A stretch of 64,000 bases of DNA from Phycisphaerales bacterium AB-hyl4 (GCA_041821185.1 JBGUBD010000013.1:1-64000); one strand, 5' to 3'. Positions 26,318 to 34,166 are shown, numbered from the stretch's first letter. Notes: a model not told the origin generated them from the letters alone. Numbers and translations: made by a program.

Positions 26318-26447
26318 GGTGCACCCCGTGCACGGACAGGCTCACGCGCATCAAACCGGAGCGTTCCCACCTGCCGACTCGACCGGGACCACCTGCCAAA
26401 CAACAGGTGGCTTGGTGCATCCTCTACCTGTCCGGACCCGGTGCACC
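26318..26447. ncRNA. candidate structured RNA or leader upstream of tyrS
   Basis: Long-range complementary blocks close a region of about 130 nt: CGGACAGG (26333-26340) with CCTGTCCG (26427-26434), and outside it GGTGCACC (26318-26325) with GGTGCACC (26440-26447). Inside, CAGGTGG (26404-26410) can pair either with CCACCTG at 26389-26395 or with an identical CCACCTG at 26367-26373, giving two mutually exclusive folds. No known RNA family (SRP, RNase P, tmRNA, 6S, T-box, common riboswitches) was recognised. The strand is not settled; on the - strand it would be a tyrS leader. Confidence 0.35.
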
Positions 26448-26576
26448 GCGACCCCAGGCTCTCCCGCCCTCACTCGGCAGTCGCCAGCAACTTGTTTGAT
26501 GTGTTGCAACCCCACGCCCCGGCGCGACCCCCGTCGCGCCGGCGGCCTTTCACATGCCCATCGCCCCCCCATCAAA

Positions 26577-26599
26577 GCCCACGGATGGCATCCGTGGGT
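26577..26599. repeat. dispersed palindrome family A, copy 4
   Basis: GCCCACGGAT (26577-26586) and ATCCGTGGGT (26590-26599) enclose GGC, 10 bp beyond the stop codon of the - strand solute-binding protein gene. The position fits a 3' hairpin of that gene. Confidence 0.85.
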
Positions 26600-26609
26600 T
26601 CCCCGCCCC

Positions 26610-28163
26610 CTACCGTCCCAACCGAACAATCTCTCGATAATTCTCACGGAAGAACAATGTCCACCGCAGCCGTGCATCCAGCAGCCGATCCGCATTCGCC
26701 GACCCGCCATAGTTGGCGCGAAGCCCCGCGCCGAACGCCTCAAGCGTCGCCACCACCTCGTCGTGCTGCTCGTGCGTTTCGTCCTCCATCACCGCCTGCC
26801 ACGAATCCGCCAGCTCATCGCTCTGCCAGACAAGCATCAACTCCTCCGGCAGCCGATCGAACAACTCAAGCATCCTCCCCCGATTCGGATGATCGCGTGG
26901 CGTCCGCTGAATCGTACGCCACGCCGCGACAAGATCGTTGTGAATATCAATCGCCATCGCATGCGCCACCGGCGCCACCATCCCGTAATAATCCGGCGTG
27001 CCCGCAGGCAACGGCCGAGCCGTGCCGAACGGATCGATCTCCGGGTCCGTCCAGTACGCACGCTCATCATCGGTATACATGCTTCGACGCGCCGGCTGCC
27101 GACGCAGCTCAAACCGCACCGGCCCGTCAAACGCCCCCAACTCACGCTGCCACAACCGCTGCGCCCTCGGCGTAAGCAGCCACGCAACGAACTCCTGAGC
27201 CAACGCATGATGCGGTGCACCGCGAAGAATCGCGATCGGGTCCGCCGTCGTCGCCGTCATGTACTGCGGGTCGACATACCCCAGCCGATCCTCGCCAAGC
27301 TGGTTGATCGCCCCGGCCTGAAACCGCCCGTAAAAGTCGATCGCCATCCCCGCCGCCGCCTCGCCTGCCGACACGTCCGTCGGCACCTTGCCCGCGCTCG
27401 ACGTGAAGTACCGCGCGTTGGCGAACACCCGCCGCAGCAACGCCCAGCCTTCCGTCCAACCCGATCGGCGAAGAATCACGTTATACGTCGCCGCGATCGA
27501 GCCCGAATGCCCCGGGTCCGCAAGCGCTACCCATCCCTGATACGACGGGTCTGTCAGGTCCGCCCACGTGCTCGGCTCATCCAACGACAACATGCCCAAC
27601 AAGTCGCGGTTGTAAACAATGCCGAAGCTCGCCATCGCCGGCCCCACCCAGTAAAGCTCCGGGTGATACAGCCGCTCACCACCAATGGTCGGCTCAGGGT
27701 ACACCGCCTCCAACATGCCCTCCGGCAACTCGATCGGCACGACCAGCGGCAAATCAAACGTCTCGCCATCACGCGTCACACGGATGCCGCGAGCAAGCTG
27801 GTTGTGCTCGAAATCACCGCCGCCGAAAAACAGGTCCGCCCCAATGCCCTGCTCTTCACGCCCCTCCGCCGCAGCCGCCTCGAACTGACTGAAGACCGTC
27901 CGCCGCAACTCGCTCGTCCCGCCGCTCACCCGCCAGTCAAACCGCACGGGCGATCGCCCCTGCTCCACCCGCCACGCATTAAACGCCCGACTCACCTCAA
28001 AGCGAATCTGCTCGTTATGCGGGCTCACGATAATCAACCTCGCCGCATCATCACCCGCCGCCTCGTCGCCCGTATCCGCAGCGCCTGGCCGAAGCACAAA
28101 CGGCACACCCACCACCAGCACCAGCAGCGCAACAATAACAATCTTGCTCAAGTGTTCCCGCAT
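26610..28163 (-). CDS. periplasmic solute-binding protein (iron/spermidine type)
   Basis: A 517-residue exported binding protein. ATG 28163 has GGAAAGG upstream and gives a basic start and one long hydrophobic helix (IVIVALLVLVVGVPFVL) that anchors or exports it. The body has a type 2 periplasmic-binding fold: LIIVSPHNEQIRFEV at the start, FDWRVSGGTSELR, ADLFFGGGDF, ASFGIVYNRDLL, and KVPTDVSAGEAAAGMAIDFYG. This pattern fits ABC-type Fe(III)/thiamine/phosphonate-like binding proteins; the ligand cannot be named. The extra C-terminal 130 residues are helical. No ABC permease or ATPase is adjacent. The gene follows glycerate kinase by 41 bp. Confidence 0.8.
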   Translation of the reverse strand: MREHLSKIVIVALLVLVVGVPFVLRPGAADTGDEAAGDDAARLIIVSPHNEQIRFEVSRAFNAWRVEQGRSPVRFDWRVSGGTSELRRTVFSQFEAAAAEGREEQGIGADLFFGGGDFEHNQLARGIRVTRDGETFDLPLVVPIELPEGMLEAVYPEPTIGGERLYHPELYWVGPAMASFGIVYNRDLLGMLSLDEPSTWADLTDPSYQGWVALADPGHSGSIAATYNVILRRSGWTEGWALLRRVFANARYFTSSAGKVPTDVSAGEAAAGMAIDFYGRFQAGAINQLGEDRLGYVDPQYMTATTADPIAILRGAPHHALAQEFVAWLLTPRAQRLWQRELGAFDGPVRFELRRQPARRSMYTDDERAYWTDPEIDPFGTARPLPAGTPDYYGMVAPVAHAMAIDIHNDLVAAWRTIQRTPRDHPNRGRMLELFDRLPEELMLVWQSDELADSWQAVMEDETHEQHDEVVATLEAFGAGLRANYGGSANADRLLDARLRWTLFFRENYREIVRLGR

Positions 28164-28194
28164 CGCACCTTTCCAGTGACCCCACCCACACGAA

Positions 28195-28217
28195 GCCCAC
28201 AGCGTCACGCTGTGGGT
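28195..28217. repeat. family A variant overlapping the glycerate kinase stop
   Basis: GCCCACAGCGT (28195-28205) and ACGCTGTGGGT (28207-28217) form an 11-bp inverted repeat round one base. The outer GCCCAC/GTGGG is as in family A while the inner stem differs yet stays complementary. On the - strand the arm encodes the last residues (Lys-Pro-Thr-Ala) and the TGA stop of glycerate kinase. Confidence 0.8.
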
Positions 28218-29347
28218 TTCCGCTCCAACACCACCTCCCGCGCCGCCTTCTCCATCAACTCTCCCGCATGCGCAATCGACTCACTCGTCGGCAGCCCCTC
28301 GCCAATCACACGACAGCCCGCCAACCCCATCGCCATCGCACGCTCAACCTCTTCCGCCGCCCCCACCAACGCAACCGTCGCGATCCCCTGCCGCTTCGCC
28401 GCCGCCATCACCGCCATCACCGCCTTACCCGACAGGCTTTGCCCATCGAGCTTGCCTTCACCCGTCAGACAAAGGTCGCTACCGCGCACGCGTTGCTCGA
28501 AGCCGACCGTTTCGAGCACCAGCTCCGCGCCGCGTCGCAGCTCACCGCCGAGCATCGCCACCGCGCCGCCGCCGAGTCCGCCCGCAGCGCCCGCGCCCGG
28601 CATGTCGCGTATGTCCGCTTGCCCCGCCTGCTCCACGCAATTCGCAACGTTCGCCAGCCCCGCGTCAAGCTCGTTGACCTGCTGCTCGCTCGCACCTTTT
28701 TGCGGCCCGTACACCGCCGCCGCACCGCTTGGTCCGGTGAGCGGATTGGTCACGTCACAGGCAATCAGCAGTTCAACCTTATCAAGCCGACGGTCGCGCG
28801 CCATCAGATCGATATGCTCAATACGATCAAGCATCCCGCCGGTGATCGGCTCGTCGATCGGCCGACCTTCCGCGTCAAAAAACCGCACGCCCAACGCCAT
28901 CGCCGCGCCGCACCCAGCGTCCGTCGTCGCGCTGCCGCCGATGCCCAGCACAATTCGCTGCACGCCCGCCTCCAGCGCCGCCAACACCAACTCGCCCGTG
29001 CCATATGTCGTCGTCCGCGTCGGGTCGCGCTGCTCGCCCGGCACGAGTGGCAGGCCCGACGCCGCCGCCATCTCGATCACCGCCGTCTTCGGTTGGCCCG
29101 GCAATGCACCGAGCACGCCCCACGTCGCATCGATCGGCGAGCCCAACGGCCCCATCACGCGCGTGGTACGAAACTCGCCACCCGTCGCCGTAACCATCGC
29201 CTGCACCGTGCCCTCACCCCCGTCGGCGATCGGGCACGCCTCGGCCTCGCCGCCCGCGGCCTGCACCCCGCGCACCATCGCCGCCGCCGCCTCCACCGCC
29301 GAGAGCGATTCCTTCAAGCTGTCCGGCGCGCAAAGCACTCGCATCAT
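28205..29347 (-). CDS. Glycerate 2-kinase (GarK/GlxK type)
   Basis: A 380-residue glycerate kinase that phosphorylates D-glycerate to 2-phosphoglycerate. Type I family motifs are visible: CAPDSLKESLSA at the start, CPIADGGEGT, RIVLGIGGSATTDAGCG, ACDVTNPLTG with YGPQKGAS, PGAGAAGGLGGGA and TGEGKLDGQSLSGK. Two adjacent ATGs (29347 and 29344) are possible starts. With the aminotransferase at 31937 it fits a glyoxylate/serine/glycerate route. The C-terminus lies within a dispersed palindrome, so the last residues differ from what the family would show. The solute-binding protein gene follows. Confidence 0.92.
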   Translation of the reverse strand: MMRVLCAPDSLKESLSAVEAAAAMVRGVQAAGGEAEACPIADGGEGTVQAMVTATGGEFRTTRVMGPLGSPIDATWGVLGALPGQPKTAVIEMAAASGLPLVPGEQRDPTRTTTYGTGELVLAALEAGVQRIVLGIGGSATTDAGCGAAMALGVRFFDAEGRPIDEPITGGMLDRIEHIDLMARDRRLDKVELLIACDVTNPLTGPSGAAAVYGPQKGASEQQVNELDAGLANVANCVEQAGQADIRDMPGAGAAGGLGGGAVAMLGGELRRGAELVLETVGFEQRVRGSDLCLTGEGKLDGQSLSGKAVMAVMAAAKRQGIATVALVGAAEEVERAMAMGLAGCRVIGEGLPTSESIAHAGELMEKAAREVVLERKPTA

Positions 29348-29417
29348 GGCGTCATTGTACCGCCATCATGCGAGTCTCGATCTGCATTCAATGTCTGCCG
29401 TGGCTGCCGCCAGCCCC

Positions 29418-29837
29418 TCACGCTTTCACGTCAAGCCGATGCTGCACCGCAGGCGGCGTGCGATGCTTCCGCTGCAACGGCGACGCGTACGTCAACCCTT
29501 CCACCGACGCCTCATCCGACGCGTCCGCTTCGCCTTCGCCCACATCCGCGTCCGAGTCCGCTTGTTGATCCTGGTGGTGATGATGCTTCCCCCCGTTCGG
29601 CGATGTGTCGGGGTGACGATCCGGGTCCGACAGCACGCCGTCGACATGCAACGCCGTCTCCGCTTCCGCCGCGTCGTCTTCTTCCAGACCCTTCAGCCGT
29701 GTCTCGCGCACTTCCTTATGACGCTGGAGCACGTAAGCACGGTCGGCAACCTGCTTGGCCTGCTGCCGCGCAACCTGCTGGGCCTGCAAGCCAACCTGTG
29801 CCACCCCCGCCGCTGCGCCTGTACCAAGCACACCCAT
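29418..29837 (-). CDS. hypothetical His-rich hydrophilic protein
   Basis: A 139-residue protein not recognised. ATG 29837 has GGGAG at a good distance. A short Gly/Ala-rich start (MGVLGTGAAAGVAQVG) leads to a Gln/Ala/Lys-rich helix, an acidic segment (LEEDDAAEAETALHVDG), a four-His run flanked by GGK and QDQ, and a strongly acidic stretch (DADVGEGEADASDEAS). The tail is basic. There are no membrane helices. The low-complexity composition suggests a disordered protein; metal binding by the His run is conceivable. It lies between glycerate kinase and a small membrane protein. Confidence 0.5.
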   Translation of the reverse strand: MGVLGTGAAAGVAQVGLQAQQVARQQAKQVADRAYVLQRHKEVRETRLKGLEEDDAAEAETALHVDGVLSDPDRHPDTSPNGGKHHHHQDQQADSDADVGEGEADASDEASVEGLTYASPLQRKHRTPPAVQHRLDVKA

Positions 29838-29921
29838 GTTCGACACTCCCGCCCCCGGTCTGCCTCCATCACTAATATCGACCACATCCGGCCAACCCTT
29901 GAACGTCAACACCAAACAACA

Positions 29922-29953
29922 GCCGACCGCGCCTTTTTAAAAGCACGGTCGGC
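29922..29953 (-). terminator. probable terminator hairpin of the 80-residue membrane protein gene
   Basis: GCCGACCG (29922-29929) pairs with CGGTCGGC (29946-29953); inside, GC pairs with GC and TTTT with AAAA, giving a long imperfect stem. It lies 60 bp after the stop codon of the - strand gene at 30013. A TTG-rich stretch but no clean T-run follows. Confidence 0.45.
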
Positions 29954-30012
29954 CAGGTTTTCTCCCGCTCCCTTCGTCGCCCTCCAATGGGCAAAGCACA
30001 GCCGCATGTCAA

Positions 30013-30255
30013 TCACTCGCTGCCCAACAGCTTCACCAGCTTGTTGTACATCCCGAGTATCAAAAACGTCGGCGACCAGTGCCCCACAAAGTTCGCATCG
30101 TCCGTCCGGCCCATCATCCGTAACAGCAACGACAAAACAATCGATCCGCCGGCCGCCCATAAAAACAGGTCCGACGGTAGCTCCGATGTCCGCTGCTCGA
30201 TGCTCTTGGCGACGCGGCCTTCGGCGTGCCGGTCTGCGGTGCTCGTATCAGCCAT
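30013..30255 (-). CDS. small two-helix membrane protein
   Basis: An 80-residue protein. A hydrophilic N-terminus (MADTSTADRHAEGRVAKSIE) is followed by two membrane helices (DLFLWAAGGSIVLSLLLRMM and SPTFLILGMYNKLVKLLG). GAGG lies upstream of the ATG. The compact shape and clean ribosome site support a real gene; I recall similar short proteins as conserved but uncharacterised. It stands alone, with a terminator-like hairpin downstream and the divergent Nramp-like gene 280 bp away. No gene was seen in that divergent gap. Confidence 0.65.
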   Translation of the reverse strand: MADTSTADRHAEGRVAKSIEQRTSELPSDLFLWAAGGSIVLSLLLRMMGRTDDANFVGHWSPTFLILGMYNKLVKLLGSE

Positions 30256-30534
30256 GGTGTGCCTCGCTTTCTCGCGTCCTGGCGTTCGTGGTTCGCGGTC
30301 TGCCGTCCCGATTCGTCACGGCAAATCTCTACTATGGTGATAGGGCTCGCCAACGACGCCGACAACCCGGGCCTCACGCCTGTATCGCCCTCAGGCAACC
30401 CCGTATCACCCCCCTGAGCACACCAGACACGGCATGCCAACGTGGATGCAAACACGCGTCAAACACGCCATAATTCAAGTGAAACACGTCAGCTACCGAT
30501 GACGGGTAACTAACTTTCTGTTGCCCGCGGAACC

Positions 30535-31815
30535 ATGACTCCCATGAACGCCATCGATCCACCGCAAGCATCAAGGCGCAACTTGCTCAAGGCACTCGGC
30601 CCCGGCATTCTCATGGCCGGCGCTGCCATCGGCGGCTCGCACATCGTCGCCTCCACACAGGCCGGCGCGTTCTTCGGCTGGCAACTGCTGATCGTCATCA
30701 TCCTCGTCAACCTCTTCAAATATCCATTCTTCCTCTACGGCGAACGCTACACCGCCGCCACCGGCGAAACCATCCTTCACGGCTATCACCGCCTCGGCCG
30801 CGGCTACCTCTACGCCTTCTTCGCGCTCAACCTCGCAAACGCCGTGCTTAACTGCGCCGGCACCGCCTTCCTCGCCGCAAGCCTCGCGCTCAACCTCGGG
30901 CTCGAAGGCGTCCTCGGTGAAAAACCACTGGCCGTCATCATCTCCTGCATCTGCGCCAGCATCATCATCCTCGGCCGATACCGTTTGCTCGACAAAACCG
31001 CCAAGCTCGTGATCTTCTGTCTCGCCGTCTCCACCGTCACCGCTGTCCTCGCTGCTGCGTTGCAGGGGCCCGCCGGCGATCCGAACTATGAATCGCCCTC
31101 GCCCTGGACACTCGCCTCCATCGGTTTCCTCATTCAATTCATGGGCTGGATGCCCGCGCCAATCGACGTCGGCGCCTGGCCGTCACTGTGGATGCAATCA
31201 CGCGAAAAAGAAACCGGCCACCGCGCAACAATGCGCGAAGCGATGATCGACTTCCACCTCGGCTACATCACCACCGTCGTGCTCGCCGTCGTCTTTCTCA
31301 CGTTGGGTGTGCTCGTCATGCACGGCACGGGGGCCGACTTCGGCGAAACCGGTGCGCAGTTCGCCCATACCTTTATCAGCATGTACGCCAACACCATCGG
31401 CGACTGGGCCACGCCCATCGTCGCCATCGCCGCGTTCACTGCCATGTTCAGCACTGCCCTGACCTGCGTCGACGCCTGGCCGCGCTCGCTGGCAACCTGC
31501 ACCGCGCTGGCGCTGGGCAAAGAGAAGCTGTTTACTTCGCTGCACATCATCTGGATTCTGCTGACCGTCGTCACGGGCATCGTCATCATCACCTGGTTCA
31601 CCGCGTCGATGGGGCAGTTGCTGTTTATCGCGATGGTGGTTTCGTTCGCAACCTCGCCGGTGTTTGCTTACATCAACTATCGCACGATCCAAGCCGAGTG
31701 GGTGCCGCTGCAATATCGGCCCGGCCCGCTGCTGCGATGCCTGAGTTGGACGGGTATGGCGTTTCTCAGCATCTCCACGGTGGCGTTCTTCTACTGGCTG
31801 ATCGCCATTCGATAG
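30535..31815 (+). CDS. Nramp-like metal ion transporter, divergent
   Basis: A 426-residue protein with about 11 membrane helices and Nramp-type topology. In helix 1 the canonical DPGN metal-binding motif is absent: the aligned stretch is AIGGSHIVASTQAGAFFGW (residues 31-49), where the usual Asp and Asn are Gly and His or Ser. In helix 6 the canonical MPH motif is MPAPID (206-211), so Met is kept but His is not. Substrate choice may therefore differ from Mn/Fe. Helix sequences such as GERYTAATGETILHGY still fit the family. It is followed by an aminotransferase gene after 121 bp. Regulation is not visible. Confidence 0.8.
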   Translation: MTPMNAIDPPQASRRNLLKALGPGILMAGAAIGGSHIVASTQAGAFFGWQLLIVIILVNLFKYPFFLYGERYTAATGETILHGYHRLGRGYLYAFFALNLANAVLNCAGTAFLAASLALNLGLEGVLGEKPLAVIISCICASIIILGRYRLLDKTAKLVIFCLAVSTVTAVLAAALQGPAGDPNYESPSPWTLASIGFLIQFMGWMPAPIDVGAWPSLWMQSREKETGHRATMREAMIDFHLGYITTVVLAVVFLTLGVLVMHGTGADFGETGAQFAHTFISMYANTIGDWATPIVAIAAFTAMFSTALTCVDAWPRSLATCTALALGKEKLFTSLHIIWILLTVVTGIVIITWFTASMGQLLFIAMVVSFATSPVFAYINYRTIQAEWVPLQYRPGPLLRCLSWTGMAFLSISTVAFFYWLIAIR

Positions 31816-31936
31816 CTCGGCCGACGCCCGCACGCCGCCACCGCGTCATTTGAAGATTCATCGCGCAGCGACTAGGCTCTTACGTCCTGCCTGATGTCCG
31901 ATTGCACCCTACCTTCAACCGAACGAAAGACTCGAT

Positions 31937-33115
31937 ATGGCTACGCAGACTCAAGCATCCCTTAAGCAACGTCTTCTCACCCCTGGCCCGACCGCCGTGC
32001 CGCCGCAAGTGCTTCAGGAGATGGCTTTGCCCATCATCCACCACCGCACGAAGCAGTTCCAGGCGATCTTCGCCGAGCTGTCCAGCCACTTGCAGAAGAT
32101 CCTCCGCACCGCGGGCCCCGTGCTCAGCATCGCCGGCTCGGGCACGACCGCCTTCGAAGCCAGCATGATCTCGCTCATCAAGCCCGGCAGCAAAGCCATC
32201 ACCGTCGCCGGCGGCAAGTTCGGCGAACGCTGGCAGGACATCTACGACCAATACGCGTCGTTCCTCAACATCGAACAGATCAAGATTAATCACGACTGGG
32301 GCCAAGGCGCTCCCGTCGACAAGATCGCGCAAGCACTCAAAGACAACCCCGACGTGAGCATCGTCACCGTGGTGCACAGCGAAACCAGCACCGCGACGGC
32401 CAGCGATGTCAAAGCCATCGCAGCGCTGACGCAGAAGACGGACGCGCTGCTGCTGGTCGACGGCATTACCTCGGTCGGCGCGATGGAAGTCGCGATGGAC
32501 GACTGGGGCATCGACGTGCTCGTCACCGGTTCGCAGAAGGCGATGATGCTGCCGCCAGGCCTGGGCTACGTCGGCCTCGGCGAGCGGGCGATCAAGCGCT
32601 TGCAGGAAGTGAAGCCGGGCCCGTATTACAACCTCGACCTGCGTCGCTGGTTGAAGAGTCATGCGAACAACGACGTGCCATTCACGCCGCCGGTGTCGCT
32701 GATTCGTGGGCAGAAGGTCGCGTGCGAGCTGATCCTCAAGGAAGGGCTCGACAATGTCGTGACGCGAACGCGTCGCCTGGCCGAGGGCTCGCGGGCCGCG
32801 TTTAAAGCGATGGGCCTGAAGCTCATCAGCGACAACCCCAGCGATTCGGTGACCGGCGCGTACTATCCCGACGGTGTTGAGGACTCGAAGCTGCGCGGCG
32901 CGGTGCGTGACAAGCACGGCGTGCACATCGCCGGCGGACAGGACGGTCGGGGCGCGAAGTGGAAGGGCAAGATCTTCCGCATCAGCCACATGGGCTTCGT
33001 CGATCGCGACGACACGGTCGCGGGGCTGAACGCGATCGAAAACGAGTTCATCGAAGCCGGCGTGAAGATCGAACCCGGCACGGCTGTGGCGGCGTTCGAC
33101 AAAGCGCACGGCTAA
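31937..33115 (+). CDS. class V aminotransferase (serine/alanine-glyoxylate type)
   Basis: A 392-residue PLP enzyme of the alanine-glyoxylate/serine-pyruvate aminotransferase group. It starts LLTPGPTAVPPQVL, with the typical P-IIHHRTKQFQAI block, SGTTAFEASM near residue 70, VVHSETSTATASDV and LLVDGITSVGAMEV. The PLP-binding Lys lies in VTGSQKAMMLPPGL. It probably transfers the amino group from serine or alanine to glyoxylate or pyruvate; the exact pair cannot be fixed. Combined with glycerate kinase it fits a serine-glycerate route. A perfect family A palindrome follows the stop. Confidence 0.9.
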   Translation: MATQTQASLKQRLLTPGPTAVPPQVLQEMALPIIHHRTKQFQAIFAELSSHLQKILRTAGPVLSIAGSGTTAFEASMISLIKPGSKAITVAGGKFGERWQDIYDQYASFLNIEQIKINHDWGQGAPVDKIAQALKDNPDVSIVTVVHSETSTATASDVKAIAALTQKTDALLLVDGITSVGAMEVAMDDWGIDVLVTGSQKAMMLPPGLGYVGLGERAIKRLQEVKPGPYYNLDLRRWLKSHANNDVPFTPPVSLIRGQKVACELILKEGLDNVVTRTRRLAEGSRAAFKAMGLKLISDNPSDSVTGAYYPDGVEDSKLRGAVRDKHGVHIAGGQDGRGAKWKGKIFRISHMGFVDRDDTVAGLNAIENEFIEAGVKIEPGTAVAAFDKAHG

Positions 33116-33156
33116 GCTAAGCGAGGCACGACGTCGACAACATGGATTGAAATACC

Positions 33157-33185
33157 AAAGCCCACGGATGCCATCCGTGGGCTTT
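33157..33185. repeat. dispersed palindrome family A, copy 5, likely bidirectional terminator
   Basis: AAAGCCCACGGATG (33157-33170) and CATCCGTGGGCTTT (33172-33185) form a perfect 14-bp inverted repeat round one base. It lies between the convergent aminotransferase and coiled-coil genes. A short T-run ends the stem on each strand, so it can serve as terminator in both directions. Confidence 0.88.
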
Positions 33186-33219
33186 GTCATTGTGGGAGGC
33201 CGATCCGTCGCGGGCTGGG

Positions 33220-33546
33220 TCAGTCGTGGTCGGAGAGGTCCGACTCGTCGAACTGGCCGTTCATGCCGTCGCATTCGTCATCGCGGTTGGCTTGCTCGCT
33301 TTCGAGCATTTTTCGCAGGTAGCCGTTCTCGCGCCGTGTGGCTTCGAGGTCGAAGACGAGGTACTTGATCGACAGGCGAAGGTAGTCGAGGCTCTCCTGG
33401 AGGCCGGAGACCGTCTGTCGCAGCTTTTCGTGTCGCTGCTTGGTCTGGACCGCGAGTTGCTCGAGTTTTTCGCGCTCGGCCTTGGGTAAGGTTGAAATCT
33501 CGCCCATCAGCTCGGCGAGCTTGCCATGAAACTGCTTCTCATCCAT
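33220..33546 (-). CDS. coiled-coil protein of unknown function
   Basis: A 108-residue soluble protein. ATG 33546 follows GGGGGAG; the frame upstream to 33594 is not needed. Nearly the whole chain is helical with heptads: GKLAELMGEISTLPKAEREK, then QRHEKLRQTVSGLQESLDYL and FDLEATRRENGYLRKMLE. The tail is acidic (DESDLSDHD). The strongly patterned LRLSIKYLVFDLEATRREN block suggests a conserved family, which I cannot name. The gene is preceded by an unusually AT-rich leader region. Confidence 0.65.
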   Translation of the reverse strand: MDEKQFHGKLAELMGEISTLPKAEREKLEQLAVQTKQRHEKLRQTVSGLQESLDYLRLSIKYLVFDLEATRRENGYLRKMLESEQANRDDECDGMNGQFDESDLSDHD

Positions 33547-33830
33547 CGTCGCGGCTCCCCCCTCATCAGGAAGTTTGCGTCTTCTCTTCTCCATCCGTGG
33601 CGGCGCCGCTGCTTCCAGCGTTGGCGTGTGTCACGGCCCTATGCGTATCTATACCACAAGCAGCCGGCCATGCGGCGAAAAAATTCATCTTTTTCTAAAG
33701 TCGGCACAACTTCATGTTTTGTAGCCTTTTATGGCACAAAAAGTCTGCAGGCGAACGTGCCAAATAGCACGAAAAAGCGGGATGTTGCCTGAAAACCACG
33801 CCGCTGCAGCCGAAAAACCACGTTCGCTGC
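33547..33830. other. AT-rich gap between MazG-like and coiled-coil genes
   Basis: Two - strand genes flank 284 bp in which 33665-33785 is clearly poorer in GC than anything nearby (runs of A and T such as GAAAAAATTC and TTTTTCTAAA). It contains inverted repeats GCGAACGTG (33751-33759) with CACGTTCGC (33819-33827), and TGGCAC (33731-33736) with GTGCCA. It probably carries the promoter of the coiled-coil gene. No gene is seen. Confidence 0.6.
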
Positions 33831-34166
33831 CTACTTGTGGCCCTGCGGGCCGGTCCCGCGAAGGTACTTACGGCGGATCGCCTGCTCCAGATCCACACCG
33901 TTGATGTTCGCGAGGGTGCAAAGCCAAGCGACCACGTCGGCGAATTCCTCTTCGAGGTTCTCGCCGCCGGAGGTCGCGCCGCCTTCGCCGCGGGCCTTGT
34001 GGAGGGCGGTCGCGAGTTCGCCGACCTCTTCGATCAGCCACATGAACGTGCCGGGCGTGCCGCGGGCGGCGTCGGTTTCGTAGTAGCGGTCGCGGATGTG
34101 CTGCTGGAAGGCGTGCAGCGTCAGGGGTGTGGGGTGGTCCGATTCGGTGGGGGGTTGGTTGCTCAT
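33831..34166 (-). CDS. MazG-like nucleotide pyrophosphohydrolase
   Basis: A 111-residue single-domain MazG-type protein, expected to hydrolyse (d)NTPs to monophosphates as house-cleaning. The metal-binding EExxE and ExxD pair is visible: WLIEEVGELATAL near residues 43-55 and EEEFADVVAWLCTLAN near 72-87. The domain ends with GVDLEQAIRRKY. ATG 34166 is the likely start, although no strong ribosome site is seen. It lies head-to-head with the CsoR operon, separated by 114 bp holding the copper-responsive promoter. Confidence 0.88.
   Translation of the reverse strand: MSNQPPTESDHPTPLTLHAFQQHIRDRYYETDAARGTPGTFMWLIEEVGELATALHKARGEGGATSGGENLEEEFADVVAWLCTLANINGVDLEQAIRRKYLRGTGPQGHK

Larger units (their letters stand above)
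26092..26609. other. 518-bp intergenic region upstream of tyrS
   Basis: This is the largest gap in the window and no credible gene is seen. From low to high coordinate it holds family A copy 3, an AAACC heptamer array, a candidate structured RNA at 26318-26447, a small hairpin GGCGCGAC/GTCGCGCC at 26521-26539, and family A copy 4. Long frames cross it on both strands but lack family resemblance or ribosome sites. Confidence 0.8.

Noticed and set aside
26092..26403. Long N-terminal extension of tyrS
   Set aside because: The open frame continues 104 codons upstream, but the residues are Gly/Trp-rich and unlike any synthetase domain, and they cross two repeats.
26301..26460. SRP RNA, RNase P RNA, tmRNA or 6S RNA in the tyrS upstream gap
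   Set aside because: The conserved cores of these RNAs were looked for on both strands and not found; the region is therefore reported only as an unnamed candidate structure.
26313..30473. A 1386-codon open frame on the + strand
   Set aside because: It lies antisense to the solute-binding protein, glycerate kinase and small genes. The product is Arg/His/Pro-rich without domain similarity. It arises from codon bias on the opposite strand.
33731..33749. Possible sigma54 promoter (TGGCAC followed by TGCA)
   Set aside because: The distance between the GG and GC elements is 14 nt rather than the required 12, so it does not fit a -24/-12 promoter.
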